NCBI GenBank assembly: GCA_018257865.1
Contig: JAEUBA010000103.1
Span: 1-64,000, forward strand
Direction of reading: 5' to 3'
DNA: 64,000 nucleotides
Source of the DNA: Stereocaulon alpinum
Lineage: Eukaryota; Ascomycota; Lecanoromycetes; Lecanorales; Stereocaulaceae
The position numbers and the translations under genes are program-made. Under the pieces are notes generated by a model. It was not told the origin of the DNA. It saw nothing but the letters and a program-made list of their open reading frames with translations, and searched no databases. Positions 49,621-61,136 of this stretch are shown in pieces; the first letter of the stretch is position 1; each line of letters starts with the position of its first letter.

Positions 49621-50845
49621 GAGGAAAACCCTTAGACAGGGGAAAATGAGCGATCTGATGCCAATATCTTGGCGTATGCTTGACCCCATAGAATCGAAGA
49701 CTTGTTGAGACCAGCTCAATTGTGTATTTGATCATGAAAAAGAGTGATGAACAACTCGAGATAATGCGGCATCAACATTCACTTGATGGAAGTAGATGCT
49801 GATTATATGAATGGCTGCCGTGAATCCAGCTGGTTATGGGTGGTCTTTGTCATATTAGCGAACATGGTCTGTATCATATTTGTGCTTCATGTATTTCGGG
49901 GGTAAGAGCAAAAGACCCACAGAAACACATCCAAAGTGCTATTGAGAAGACATCATAACCTTGAGTAACAATCTGGAGTAAGCTTCTCAGCGATCCAATC
50001 CCTTTGGTCGCCAATGCAAGCGGCGCCTCCGCACAAAACGGAGCCACCGTGTGGACTTTCGAACCGCTTGAGTATTTGTTGTAAGTGGGAAATTCAACCG
50101 CTTTGTGGTAGATTTGGGGAGTAAGTAGCCGATTGAAGTGGTCTTGTGTGTGGTGAGTACTTTTAAGGTTACCACTGTTATAGCTTTCCGTCATTAGATG
50201 AGAAAAAGATTAGAGCACGATCGTAGAATGTATACATTCTAGGTTGGAGCGTTGATGATGCGAGAGAAAAGGATTGAGCTTGTGCGAATCATGTCTGCAA
50301 ACATATTGCGGGAACTTTTGGCCACGCTATAGCTGTGGTTATTGAACTCATTGGAATAGTCAGGTCAAATTGTGAACATACTGATCTTTATCTCTCTATC
50401 TGTCGGAAGAAGACATGTGAAGGCCACCACACTTGGCAGATCTGCCACACACGCGTATCACTACGGGGTTATTTCCCCATGGCTCGATCTTTTTCGGTAT
50501 ACACCTTATGCAAAGCTACCATGGACGCTCGTAGGTTTAGAGCCGATCCGAATAGTGCTGGGTGTATGCGTTGGATGAAAGGGTAATTGTCTATGGAACA
50601 TATTCCATGAACAGGCAACGATGTGTTGGCCATGTACTGGTCGCCCTTCGCCAGTTAGAGGAGCTATGGGCGCTATGAATCAGAGTCGCCGCCGGCGGGC
50701 TTATCGAAGTAAATTCTTCTTTCAACCCCACATAGTCCAGTCCTCGCCCCAACCTCTCGAATTTGGGATCTAATTCAATAGCGTGCGATCAAATCCAACT
50801 CAGGCTCATTACCGCGCGGAGGTCCTCGATATTGCAGAAGACGAC

Positions 50846-50881
50846 GACTTTTGCAGGACCTTTTGCAGGACCTTTTGCAGC
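50846..50881. repeat. 12-bp tandem repeat, three copies
   Basis: Three copies of ACCTTTTGCAGG (the first and last imperfect) stand head to tail. Confidence 0.75.
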
Positions 50882-51990
50882 ACCCTCCTCATCATTATCT
50901 ATCCGCGAAAAAGATCGTGAAATCGTCTTTACTTGCCAGGGTAATCCTTGCGAGTCATAGATCGAAGTATTCGCCTCAGGATCTCAACGTCTCTGGATTT
51001 TGTGATATATATCTAGGCCGTCACAGTGTCTGAGGCCATATTACTCCACATCTTCGCATCACAGGTAGGCTATCATGTGAAGGATTTGGTTATGCGATGC
51101 AAGATTGTGGTCGGTACTTGCTGGCAAAGCCAAGTCACGTCGGGATCAAGATGTCTCGTGGGTTGAAGTTAGGATAGCTCCACACGAGGAGGCGGTCTGA
51201 ATGCCGCAGGCACTGTGTCCCCTTACATGTTCGACCATGTGCTGCTCTAGGAGGTAGTCGACGTAGTGGCCTTAACCTCTATCTTCCACCTTGTGAGCAA
51301 TGGTTCATATTACGATGACTCCTCAGGTGGACTTTTCGATCATTGTTCACTCCCCGGATGTGTGCCGCCGCACGAGCGAATGCTGCCGTGTTGGGTGGAA
51401 GCCGTACCTTGTCGCTGCCTGCTTGGAAGATCGTCAAGATTTCCTTTTCCCGCCTTTCTTCTTCTGGTGTGTAATTATCTAGCGATGGCACGATTAGCCC
51501 ATACCAACCTTGCACCCACAACATAGCCACTGCGAAATCTCGCAGCAGGGAATCCAAATGATGGGGATGAGTCCTTGGTCCATGAACACACCACACTCTA
51601 CAGCCGTAATGATTTCCTCGATGCTATTGCGCCTTGGAAGGACTTCCTACCTCAACAGCTCCTCGTCAACGTTGAAGGGCATGAAGCGATCTGACTAAAA
51701 CAATGACCGCCGTTCGCTCAGTAGAAGATGTCGCAATCCACGTTCATGGTTGCATAAGCCGTGTTGCCCTCGTTGGGTTATGATTGACCACTGCGGCGGG
51801 GAGTACGGTACGGAGCATCGAGAACAGCCACTTGCTCACGGCAACTTCAGCAGACTTTGCAGCTGAAATGAAGCCCCTTTGATCTGGCCTCTCTCCAACT
51901 TCTTGAACTGGTTCTGGTGTATTACCGCTTCCGTTACTTGGCTATTCACTTTCTTGCATTTTCGAAGGCCTAGATGCGAAGTCGAGCGAG

Positions 51991-52008
51991 ATGTATGTAT
52001 GTATGTAT
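51991..52008. repeat. (ATGT)n microsatellite
   Basis: Four and a half ATGT units in a row. Confidence 0.8.
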
Positions 52009-52900
52009 AGAACTGAGTCTGATCAGGAAAAGGCAGAATCTCCTTGAAGCAAGCAGGCGGAGGTGGCGGAAGTGTTCGAAGCGCAGCTGATGGTTGTTTA
52101 GGGAGCAGAGACCAGGTATTGCTGCCAATGGCGGGCTTTCCAAGGCTTTGAGGTCGTTGCCCGTGGGCAGGCAGCGAAGGGTGGCGCGTCTGCGAGTTGA
52201 GAGGTGGAGGCGGAGGCAGCCGGGGCAGCAGTCTCGACTGTGCAAATAACCAGACATTGGATTGAAGTCGGGATCATAATTCGAGTGTTGAGTCAAGGGA
52301 ACGTGGAAGTCTTGTCCAAGACCAGTCGCGTCTGCCTGCGCTTGTCCACTCCAGAGCTGGGATGCTTCGCCTCAGTCGCCAACCTCTGCTCAATATCTTC
52401 AAATATCACCTTGACCCCTGGTGTTGTCCTTTCGCCGGCATGCTTCATAGAGCCATGGGATGCTCTTTCACGGACTAGGTCCTCTCTCTCCAAGGTGAGC
52501 CATCTTTGAATTTGGCAACTTCATCTTCCGACTACTTGACGAACGCGTACAATTTTAGGCATCGATTGGCGGGGACTGTAGACATGAACGCAGACAGACG
52601 TGATCTGATTCGAGTTTGGGTGTGATTGCCGACCACTACCGGCTTGGAAAAGGATCCATAACGTCAAGCATGGACGAAGATGCCTAAAGGAGGCCATGGA
52701 CGCTGTGACTAGAATGATTCTTGCTCTGTGGAAGTAGAAGCTCAGTGTCTCGTTGCAAGGCCGAGTCGAAGTCTCGAATTGCCGCTTAGCGTTCAACCTC
52801 TTCTTCAGCCGCCCAGTTATCTCGAGCACGAAGTACATCTCCAACAACGTGTGCCTCCTTCCGCCCATCTTCTAGCCTTGGCTGCCACCGTTCCGGCTTC

Positions 52901-53443
52901 TTGTCCTATTCTGCGTATTCTGCCATGTGCTCGGTGATGACGAATGAACTGCTCTGGGCGACCACGATATCTTTTTCGAAATCCACTCTCCCAAATGAAT
53001 ACTTGCCGGAGGATCTGGCCAGACACTTAAGAGAAATCTATCGAGATCATGATTCAGTGTTCAGCTACATCGTCGAGATTTTGTGCCCCATCATTGCAGT
53101 CACCACTTCAGGCGTTGCACACATAGTTGGTCGTAAGGACAGGCCGTTGCAGGGACAAGAACTGCACGTTAGGCACGAGGAACGGACCCGAGTTGAGCGC
53201 TGGCTGAAAATCCGGTCCCACTGTAGTATGGCTGAGAGCAGGATAGAAGCCATAAGTAAGAGCATCCCAAAGCTCGGATATCCTGTAGAGATCATTGTCC
53301 TCTTCATGGCAGTGAATCGTATAATCTGTGCAGCTTGGGAGCGGACGGTTGAGCTGAGGAAGGCTGTTGCTTCGTCAATGGACATGTTCTTGGCTACGGC
53401 GAAGGAGCCATATACCAGTCCTCTCTCGCCCCGCAAAGCATAG
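52901..53443 (+). CDS. Uncharacterised open frame, 180 aa
   Basis: The longest plus-strand frame of the gene-poor stretch. It has segments of ordinary protein character (EDLARHLREIYRDHDSVFSY, KLGYPVEIIVLFMAVNRI) and two hydrophobic stretches, but no recognised motif. A minus-strand frame is also open across most of it, and neither has supporting splice structure. It may be spurious or the last exon of a decayed gene. Confidence 0.2.
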   Translation: MSYSAYSAMCSVMTNELLWATTISFSKSTLPNEYLPEDLARHLREIYRDHDSVFSYIVEILCPIIAVTTSGVAHIVGRKDRPLQGQELHVRHEERTRVERWLKIRSHCSMAESRIEAISKSIPKLGYPVEIIVLFMAVNRIICAAWERTVELRKAVASSMDMFLATAKEPYTSPLSPRKA

Positions 53444-54509
53444 AAACCCATGAAGAAAGAGTCACATATCTCGCGCGGTGCTACTTTTGGGGCTCATGAA
53501 TGGACCAGGACTGCGAGAATTGCCAGGGTTGCGAGTAGCTGGCTTTGGAGCTTCTGTCAAAGAGGTAGAGGAAAGGAAGATCTGGAAGGTAAGGGAAAGA
53601 GCGTGAGTCACAGACGCCAGCTAGCACGTTGTTGCATTTTGAACCACTTTCTTTGTCTCGTTTGGTTGATCATTCGCGCCAATGTTTAGCGCTTCTGTGA
53701 TCTCCTTGCGCAGCCCCCCGGCCTTCTTCGTGCGTAGGAGTGAAAGATATTTATGTGTATATTCGGGAGGCTAATTAAAGGGAAGAATAAATCAATCCCG
53801 GAGAGTCTTTTGTGGAAAATGCAGGATGATCGCCAGACGGGATCCTCAATAAGCGTAATAGGTGATCAGAAAATCCCAAGTTTGGTATGTGTCGTGGGGA
53901 TCAACAGATAGTGTGAAGAAGTACCTGGTAGCTTGAGGATCACCAACGCAAATACACCGGGGTCATATCCTAGCGCTAGAAACATCAAAGGTCTCACAGC
54001 CCGCCACAGCAATGATGCTCAAAGTTGCCATATTTCGGCTCTGGCATGAGGTGAGGTTGTCTACGACGCTCAAAGCTGGAAATCAGAAGCCCCAAACAGG
54101 GAAAGCGGCTCATCATTATACAGTGATGACCGCGTATAGAGTGTTTGTCGCGGCTGGGTCACTAGTCAATATCAAAGCGGGTACTTATCGATATTGTAGA
54201 TGACGCGCTAAGAGTTAGGTATTGACTGAGGAGATATGATGACGGTAGAGCATGATGATGTTGGAGGAGTATGATGATCATGGCAAAAATTGATGATTCT
54301 GTGATTGTATGATGATGACGGAGGTAGGAAGAGGAGGATGATTGAAGAAGTAGAAAGGTAGATGTAGAGGACAAAGAAGAAGTGGGTGGGAGGTGCTGCT
54401 TTGTAGTAAGTAGTCCCGAGCAGAGTTGGGGCAATGTGGTGAAGGGGGGTGGCGGGCTGGACTTCCGCTTCATTATCCAAATCCGAAATATGTAGTCATG
54501 TCACATATG
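53444..54509. other. Intergenic, 3' side of ABP2
   Basis: About 1.1 kb. 54,230-54,380 is rich in GATGAT/GAAGA-like simple sequence. No gene is supported. Confidence 0.4.
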
Positions 54510-56370
54510 TCACATTACAGCATCCAAAACTCTCCGCTTCATAGCTCTCAATTCCTCTTCCTTCTCGATCAGCTTCCTTTTCAGCGTTAGTGCTCTCTTC
54601 TTCCAGTCCACGCCCTCTTCCTCGTCTGCATCTTCACCTCCATCTTCTTCGGACCCTTCATCGATCTGATTGAAGAAATCGGCGGATGATCTCCGCTCAT
54701 GGCCGTGTGAAGACTGGCGGTTGTTACTTTCGCCGTTGATTAATACCCTGGGTGGCGTAGCTAGCCGAACGGGTCCGCCAGAGTGCTCAGGAACTTGGAG
54801 CTGTAGCTTGCTCGGTTTCTTTGGGACTGAGGCGTTGCTCATAGTCGGTGTCTGGACGAAGGTAATGTTCTGCTGTGCAGCTGGAGTGACATCACGGCTT
54901 GGGGTTGGGCTCAATTGTGATGGCGCCCCTGCGTTATTGGTCTGAGAATCCTTGGCGTTTGGATTTGCGGGAAACGTTGAGAATGGCCCGTCTTGTACTG
55001 AGCGATTACTTGGTGGCCTACCTCTCAGCTTACCGGATGCTGTACTAGTAGTAGATGGCCATGCGCTTGACACCGCTGGACCGTGTCTTCGTCGTGCTCG
55101 AGATGGCGATTTGCTGGCTGTTGAAGGGTGAGCGGACTTTGGTGCGTCAAAGGGAGGACTCGTGGTGAAGGAATGCCCTGGAGTTATTGCGGATTGTGGA
55201 TATGGAGATGAAGGCGTTTCGTTGTTCGTGAAGCGCCAACGCATTTGCTGGGGCATACTTTGTGCACTCAACTGATTCGGCGTTGGTGTTTGCCCTGTGC
55301 TTGGCGTCTTTGGGGCAATGGCCACCTGTGCTGCGGCCCATGGGTCGTTCTGTGAAGGATGTGCGCTCCAGGGCATTGCAGTTGATGGCGCGGCCGAGTA
55401 TGGTTCTTCGAACATGCTTGTGAAATCGGCACTGGAGGACCGAGTCTGCTGTTTCTTGTTAGAGGCATTGGTCTCGGCTTCGGCCTCGATGTCCTCGGCT
55501 TTCCGTCGGCCTCGCTTGGGTCTCCATTCGGGCAGCAGGGCTCGTACTGCTAGATCTTCTTCGGGTGGAATGCCTTCACGCTCGACTAGAGAATCTAGAG
55601 ACGTAGGTCGCTCCGTGAAGTAGGCGCTTGGCTTGTTTTGCAGGTAATTGAAGAAGGCATCGACGTGAAATGCACGAAGCCACCGCTATGAATGAAAACA
55701 TCAGTATACACAAACTTCGCAGCAGTAAACCTTGGGTGGGAGAAAATTAAGACTGATAGACAGAAGTATCTACCTTCAATCTGACAGCATATTGCTGCAC
55801 CTTCTGCGTGCTCTGATTCTTCGTCGTATCTGGCGGCTCAACCCCAAGCTTAAGCACAAGCTCAGTCCAGGTCTTAATCTCTTTAGTCTCCAGCTTGGCA
55901 ATTAGACCATAAAGAACAAACGGACTAAAAGTCTTCGTATCACTCTTCGGAGGAGCGCGGAAACCCTTCCTTAACTCGGTGGTGTCCACATCCCGAGGGA
56001 CAGATGGATTGCAGTACAGGATGAATTGAACATAAGCATCATCAATAGAATTCTCATCTACATTCGTCGAGGGTAAGGCGCGCTCGGGTGAAGCATTATG
56101 ATTGTGATTGTGATTGTGATTGTGGTTGTGGTTAGGTTGAAAGTTTTGATTGTGGCCGTTATTCTGGTTCTGGTGATTGGGTACAGGAATAGTGTTCTGC
56201 ATTTGCATTTGCATCTGACCGTAGCCATTGGTCAGGTGCTGGTGCTGCACGGTGATCCGATGGTTTTCAAGGTTCGGATCAATCATGGAAGCTGTCGGAG
56301 CGAGAGTGACAGGCTCCGTTGCCCTCCGCACTAGGAGCGGGTTTTGGTGCTGGTAGAATTGATGCATCAT
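54510..56370 (-). CDS. abp2: ARS-binding protein 2-like DNA-binding protein
   Basis: Nuclear protein of the Abp2 family, named for binding replication-origin (ARS) consensus DNA in fission yeast. Two exons on the minus strand (56,370-55,774 and 55,685-54,510; intron 88 nt) give 590 aa. The conserved domain at about residues 100-240 starts with DDAYVQFILYCNPSVPRDVD and has TTELRKGFRAPPKSD, KLETKEIKTWTELVLKLGVE and QQYAVRLK. The intron falls directly after that, and RWLRAFHVDAFFNYL follows. An (NH)n run encoded by a GTGATT microsatellite lies before the domain. After it the protein is Ser/Pro/Thr-rich and disordered, with EEDGGEDADEEEG and a short terminal coiled coil (KRKLIEKEEELRAMKRR). The start ATG has an in-frame Met doublet (MMHQF). 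It marks the return to intact genes after about 28 kb. Confidence 0.9.
56095..56136. repeat. (GTGATT)n-type microsatellite inside the abp2 gene
   Basis: A 6-bp repeat encoding alternating Asn-His residues on the minus strand, just before the conserved DNA-binding domain. Repeat number is likely to vary between strains. Confidence 0.8.
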
Positions 56371-57684
56371 GGCGGCCGCTTGTTTCGTGTGGGACAGCCT
56401 TGCTGCCTGTTATGCGGCTTTACCTCCCATTATCGTGGCATTGATGGTGTATGGTGTGGTGCAGCGACGAGCTGAAAGCCAGATCGCGTGAGCTGCTCAG
56501 CCGCAGCCCCAGCAGCGGGGTCCTAGGGCGGCGTGAAGGCCACCTCCACTGTAGGATGTCAAGCACATCTACAGCCTTCACAATTCTGATATTGAATCTT
56601 AACAGTGATTAGGGTTGTAGAAAGAGCCGTGTTTGATAAGGTTTGCCACGATCTTTAAGACATTGGATAATTTGCGTTGTTATGCAGGTTTTACGCTGCT
56701 AAAAATGGACTGTGAGGGGGAAATTTAGTGAGATTTTCCGGGCGCTTAGGTTGTCGTGTGGAGAGGACCCTGGTCCTCGACGTATAAAACTTCCAAGCCT
56801 TCGAACCGTTTCATCCCCACGCATTTGGTGAAGGTTCCTGACTTCACGCCGCAATTCCGAGCTTCCGTCTATGCATCCTTCCATCCATCCTTGCATCCGC
56901 GCAATCTTCATCTCAGAATCAGGAACCACATGCAAACGTTCGCTCAAGGACATCCACCTCACAGCTCATGTCACGACCAAAATAAGTCCATGTTACTGTA
57001 ACCCTAGTAACGGACTCCCTAAGCGACCAGCCTAAGCGACCACCTGGGGCACGACCCGCCCCTGATTCCGCCGTTTCTTGGGTCGCTCCGGCGCCCGCGT
57101 TCCGGGATGGTGTGAACTTATTTTTATCCTTGACGGGAGCTCCAGACTCGAAGGCATTTTCATTTACCTTGCCTCTTTGTCACCTACAATGGATTCCGGT
57201 AGGGCCAAATTGCGTCTCCGAGCTGACATGCACCTCTAAAACCCTTAACCTGCATTCAACACGCCTCTTGTGATTCCAAGAGCCTATTAATTGACAGCCA
57301 TAGTTTTAGCGAAGTCAGACTTAGCTTGGATGATGGCTCCATCGCTGCAGAAATGCCAGAGCGGAATTGTGACAAGGATAGTAAAAGAAGCCGAGAATAT
57401 CTGACAGGATGGCAGCTTTCTATTCATAGAGAACGTTACCAAGGTAGTTTCAACACCTCAGACTAACGATGAACATCTCTAGAAAGTACACAACCCTAAC
57501 CCTGTAGTGGAGATCTTTCGACGGTTGCGGATTTCAGTGTCTGGTTCCTATTCCGTTTTACAACTGACTAATGTAAGGCTATATTTAGGTACACTGCACA
57601 ACCCAATCACTAGTGATTGTTCCCAAATATATGTACTGCAAATTTTATACACGAATGCAATGATTGACTCCTATCTTCTCCACA
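56371..57684. other. Intergenic abp2-lipase
   Basis: About 1.3 kb. Short direct repeats of CTAAGCGACC at about 57,020-57,045. No gene is supported. Confidence 0.4.
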
Positions 57685-58772
57685 TCACTCAACAATCTCT
57701 CTCTTAACGATTTCCAAACCACCAGCATCACAAGCAGCAATATCGTTAAAGTACCATCCATGCGCCGCAAAATCGCGCCCGTTCCCAAGGTTGCCGGTAT
57801 TCCCCTTCAGATTGACTGAGCCGGTCAATGCCGTGATATCCGCCGCAGTAACAGCAACACCGTTCCCACTCTTGATATAATACTCCGGGCTAATATGTAC
57901 ATACCCCAAGAAAAGCGGTGGAAGCCTGGGTACCGGGTCATCGAAATGCGTCACCCTGAAATTCCCTCCCTTGTTCTGATTCGTGATATAGTTGCTGATC
58001 GTCAGACCACCAATGCGCGGTTGGCCATAAGTGTATAAATCCGTTGTCGTGCCCTGGTTTCTGAGCTCCGCAGCCGCGATAGCGGCGATAGCACCACCGA
58101 GGCTATGCCCCGTAACGACAACACGGTATGAGGGGTTCGCCGCTGCAGCAGTGTTGAGAGCCGCCATGACTCCTGATCTTGCTTCTTGCCAGCTATTGTA
58201 GAAACCTTCCTCTGCTGTGCAGCCGGAGCAGATGTTGGTGGGGACTTTGGCGGCGTTGGCGTCTGCGATGAAATTACGGACGGATTTGGAGCCACGGAAG
58301 GCGAGAACGGTGAGGGATCGGGTGCTGTCGAGGGCTACGTAGCCCGTTACATCTGTGAGTAGGGAGCTGTTGGGCTCAGGCGTTAGCATGGAAGCCTGAG
58401 CAACAACTGAGGCTCGTGGCGGGGCTGAGGCGCCATGTAAGGGTACTCGGGAGGCTCACTTCTGGAACTCGTAGACCGTGGTTACATTGCCTGCTTCGAC
58501 TAATGGACAATTGTTGCTCGTCGGACAGGTCAACTTATTGCCGCCATTGGAGACATCATTGTTACTGGGGCAGTATGCCGCAGCTGCGAATTGTTCGAAG
58601 AGTTGTAGATTTGCAAATGTTCCGTCATCAATGGCTATGTAGAAATGTTAGCAAACTCATGAGATGTAAGTTATTGGCAGCACTAACACCGCGACTCAAT
58701 TGGGTTGGCTAGGCCAGAAGAGATAAAGAACGCGATAGCCGTAGCTATCTTGAAAGCGAATGTGAGAGTCAT
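57685..58772 (-). CDS. Secreted class-3 lipase
   Basis: Extracellular triacylglycerol lipase or feruloyl-esterase-like hydrolase of the Rhizomucor-type fold. Exons on the minus strand: 58,772-58,688, 58,634-58,460 and 58,366-57,685 (introns 53 and 93 nt; the second ends after a clear TGCTAAC branch site), 313 aa. Signal peptide MTLTFAFKIATAIAFFISS. Domain motifs in order: AAAAYCPSNN, DVTGYVALD, FRGSKSVRNFIAD, nucleophile elbow GHSLGG (Ser near 175), YGQPRIG, FDDPVPRLPP (catalytic Asp near 230), and AHGWYF (catalytic His near 289). All three catalytic residues are present. Cysteine positions suggest several disulfides. A TATA-like CATAAAG lies about 85 bp upstream of the ATG. Family membership is secure; substrate preference is not. 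Confidence 0.93.
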
Positions 58773-59372
58773 GATAGAAAAATGATGGAAAAAAGAGTGA
58801 CAGACTTATCATAGAATTAGATATCTTGAAACTAAACAAAGGAAACAAAGGCCTTTATGTATGCACTCCTGACATATGCACATGCCTTATCAAGTTCCAG
58901 GGCCTCGGTCAAGCATTCACCTACACAGCCATTTCCTGGCCCCTAGTACAGAGCAACCCGCCCCTCACCCTGCCGTGCCAATACATAACATAAAATTGCG
59001 GACTGTGATGCTTGACGTCCGACGGAGGCGTAGCGACCACCCACTTGACCTGCTCATTTAAGGACTTGCGCCGGGCGCAAGTTAAAAAAACATTGGGTTG
59101 CGGGACGATCTGCTCTAGCCAAACCGGCTTGAAGAAGCTATCCAATTGCTTGCAGCAGTTGCCGTTGTGTCCGTCACAGCGGCTGTACTAAGAATAGGGG
59201 CCAGTGGCGAAACTACCTTAAAAGGGAAGCGCAGATACCGTAAGCGAATATGGCATTGGTGAAAATGCGGGGAACAGCTCAGTGCTTTGATGATAAGAGT
59301 CTTTCCCCAACCGATTTATGGCTTTATATTGATAGATAACGCCATCGACGTACAGCGTCACCTACGTTATTC
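58773..59372. other. Intergenic lipase-aminotransferase
   Basis: 600 bp holding the lipase promoter and the aminotransferase 3' region. No further gene was seen. Confidence 0.45.
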
Positions 59373-61057
59373 TCAAGCCGCAATCGGAGCCCCCTGGCTC
59401 CTCTCAATCGCACCAGTACAACTAATGCCATCAATTCCATTCATCAGCTTATCGTCCGGTCCGCCCCTAGTTGTCAACGTATCGTTCGGCCCAGTACCAT
59501 TCGGCAACGCCTCGCCCTTTTCCCCTTCAAACAAGCCATCCGCCATCCCCTTCAGCAACCCCTCTCTCTTTACATCCTCAAACACAGACTCTACAACCTT
59601 GACAACCCTCTTTATAATCTCCTCCACATCACCCTCACTGATATTATACGGCGGGCAAAGTAAGAAATGATCGCCCAGCCACCCGTCCGCAGATCCGTTC
59701 GCCGCAAAAAGGCTGATATCGTACCCGGGCTCGAGGCCTCGATTCGCCATACGCTTTGCGATGTTGAATGCAGCGGGGAAAGGCGCCTTGGTGGCTCTGT
59801 CGGCAACGAACTCAGTGCACCAGAAGAGGCCTCGGCCACGGATATCGCCGACGTAGGGGTGTGCATCGAAGCGTGCGTGGAGGAGAGAGCTTAGAAGAGC
59901 GCCTATGCGAGCGACGTTAGCAACGAGATTATCTTCCTGGATAATACGTTGGACCTCGAGGGCGGCGGCGCAGCTGACTGGAAGATTTTGGAAGGTTTGC
60001 CCGTGCGTAAAGCAGCCGCTTCCGCGGCGGAGAGTTTCGATAACCTTTTCGTTGATGAGGACAGCGCTGATGGGCGCGTAGCCGGATCCGAGGGTTTTAC
60101 CCACGATTTCGATATCCGGTGGGGTGCCTTCGGCTTGCCAGGCGTGGCGGGTGCCGGAGCGGCCTAGGCCGCACATTATTTCGTCGTACATAAAGAGGGC
60201 GCCGTGGCGGTCGCAGACGGCTTTCATAGCTGCAAGATAGCCTGGTAGTGGGGGCACGCAGCCAAGAGCCTGCACGTGGCTCGTATTAGCGTGCTAGATT
60301 TTGGGGGAATAATTCGATGTGGATACGGCTTACCGTTCCTACGATTGGCTCTACGATGAATGCACAGACGGTTTCTGGACCGACGCGCTGGAATTCGTCC
60401 TCTAGATTCTGGGCTAGTCGCGCGACGTACGCTTCATGGCTTTCGTTCTTCTTCAGACCACGGTAGGTATGGCAGGGGAGGACATGAGAAACGTTATCCG
60501 GCAGGAGTGGCATGTACGGGGCTTTCCTGGTTTTGAAGTCGCCCACCGCGAGCGTGCCTATCGTGCAGCCATGCCAAGAGCCTTGACGGGCAATGAAATG
60601 ATGACGGCGAGTGTTCGGATCAATTTCAAGGAAGTATTGCCGTGCCAATTTCATCGCCATTTCCACCGCTTCTGAGCCTGATATATCGTTAGCTTGAGTT
60701 CCGAGAAATGGGGTTAAGCTTCCTCAACTTGCCTGATGCTGTGAAACATGCTCGTGTCAATGCCCCATCGGTCGACTCTACCAGAAGGTCCGCAAGTTGC
60801 AGTGCAGCTGTTGTTTTGAAAAAGCTCGGATGGCAATATTCTATCTCGTCGAGCTGCGAAATGATGGCTTTCTTCACACGGGCATTGCGATGGCCAACTG
60901 CTGATACTGCCGCACCCCCCGTGGCATCGAGGATACGTTGGCCATTGACTGTTTCTACGTAGAGGGGCGAGCAAGATTTCACCAAGGCATATGGTTCATT
61001 GTCGGTGTGTCTGTAGAAATATCCAGTCGGAGGCCCATCGACATCTAATGAACCCAT
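59373..61057 (-). CDS. Class-III PLP-dependent aminotransferase
   Basis: Omega-amino acid or diamine:oxo-acid transaminase of fold type I. Exons on the minus strand: 61,057-60,733, 60,677-60,334 and 60,269-59,373, 521 aa in phase. Visible motifs: DATGGAAVSAVGH near the start, TASGSEAVEMAMKLAR across intron 1, RQGSWHGCT (ring-stacking aromatic region), EPIVGT, YDEIMCGLGRSG (PLP-nitrogen Asp near 252), VGKTLGSGYAP (Schiff-base Lys near 281), and HGQTFQNLP. The last ~50 residues form a polar Gly/Asp/Asn-rich tail not typical of the family core. Intron 1 (60,678-60,732) appears to use a GC donor (GCAAGT), since only this splice restores SGSEAVE. The gene is divergent from an MFS exporter 1.1 kb away, so the two may share control. 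Substrate unknown. Confidence 0.9.
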
Positions 61058-61123
61058 CGCTAAGGTCTGGGGACGCTGTCACAGAAGCATACCAGGACAA
61101 CCTGAACAGCGGGCAGGTGATAG

Positions 61124-61136
61124 GGATATATATAGA
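61124..61136 (-). promoter_or_regulatory. TATA box of the aminotransferase gene
   Basis: The minus strand reads CTCTATATATATCCC about 70 bp upstream of the aminotransferase ATG, a normal TATA position and sequence. Confidence 0.45.

Larger units (their letters stand above)
49621..52900. other. Gene-poor, simple repeats only
   Basis: About 3.3 kb with no supported gene. It contains a 12-bp tandem repeat (about 50,846-50,881) and an ATGT microsatellite (51,991-52,008), listed separately. Confidence 0.35.

Noticed and set aside
53065..53451. Minus-strand frame with a hydrophobic segment
   Set aside because: It overlaps a plus-strand frame of equal plausibility; no signal peptide at its start and no known motif.
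56098..56334. Plus-strand frame encoding a Val/Ile repeat
   Set aside because: It is the antisense reading of the Asn-His microsatellite inside the abp2 gene.
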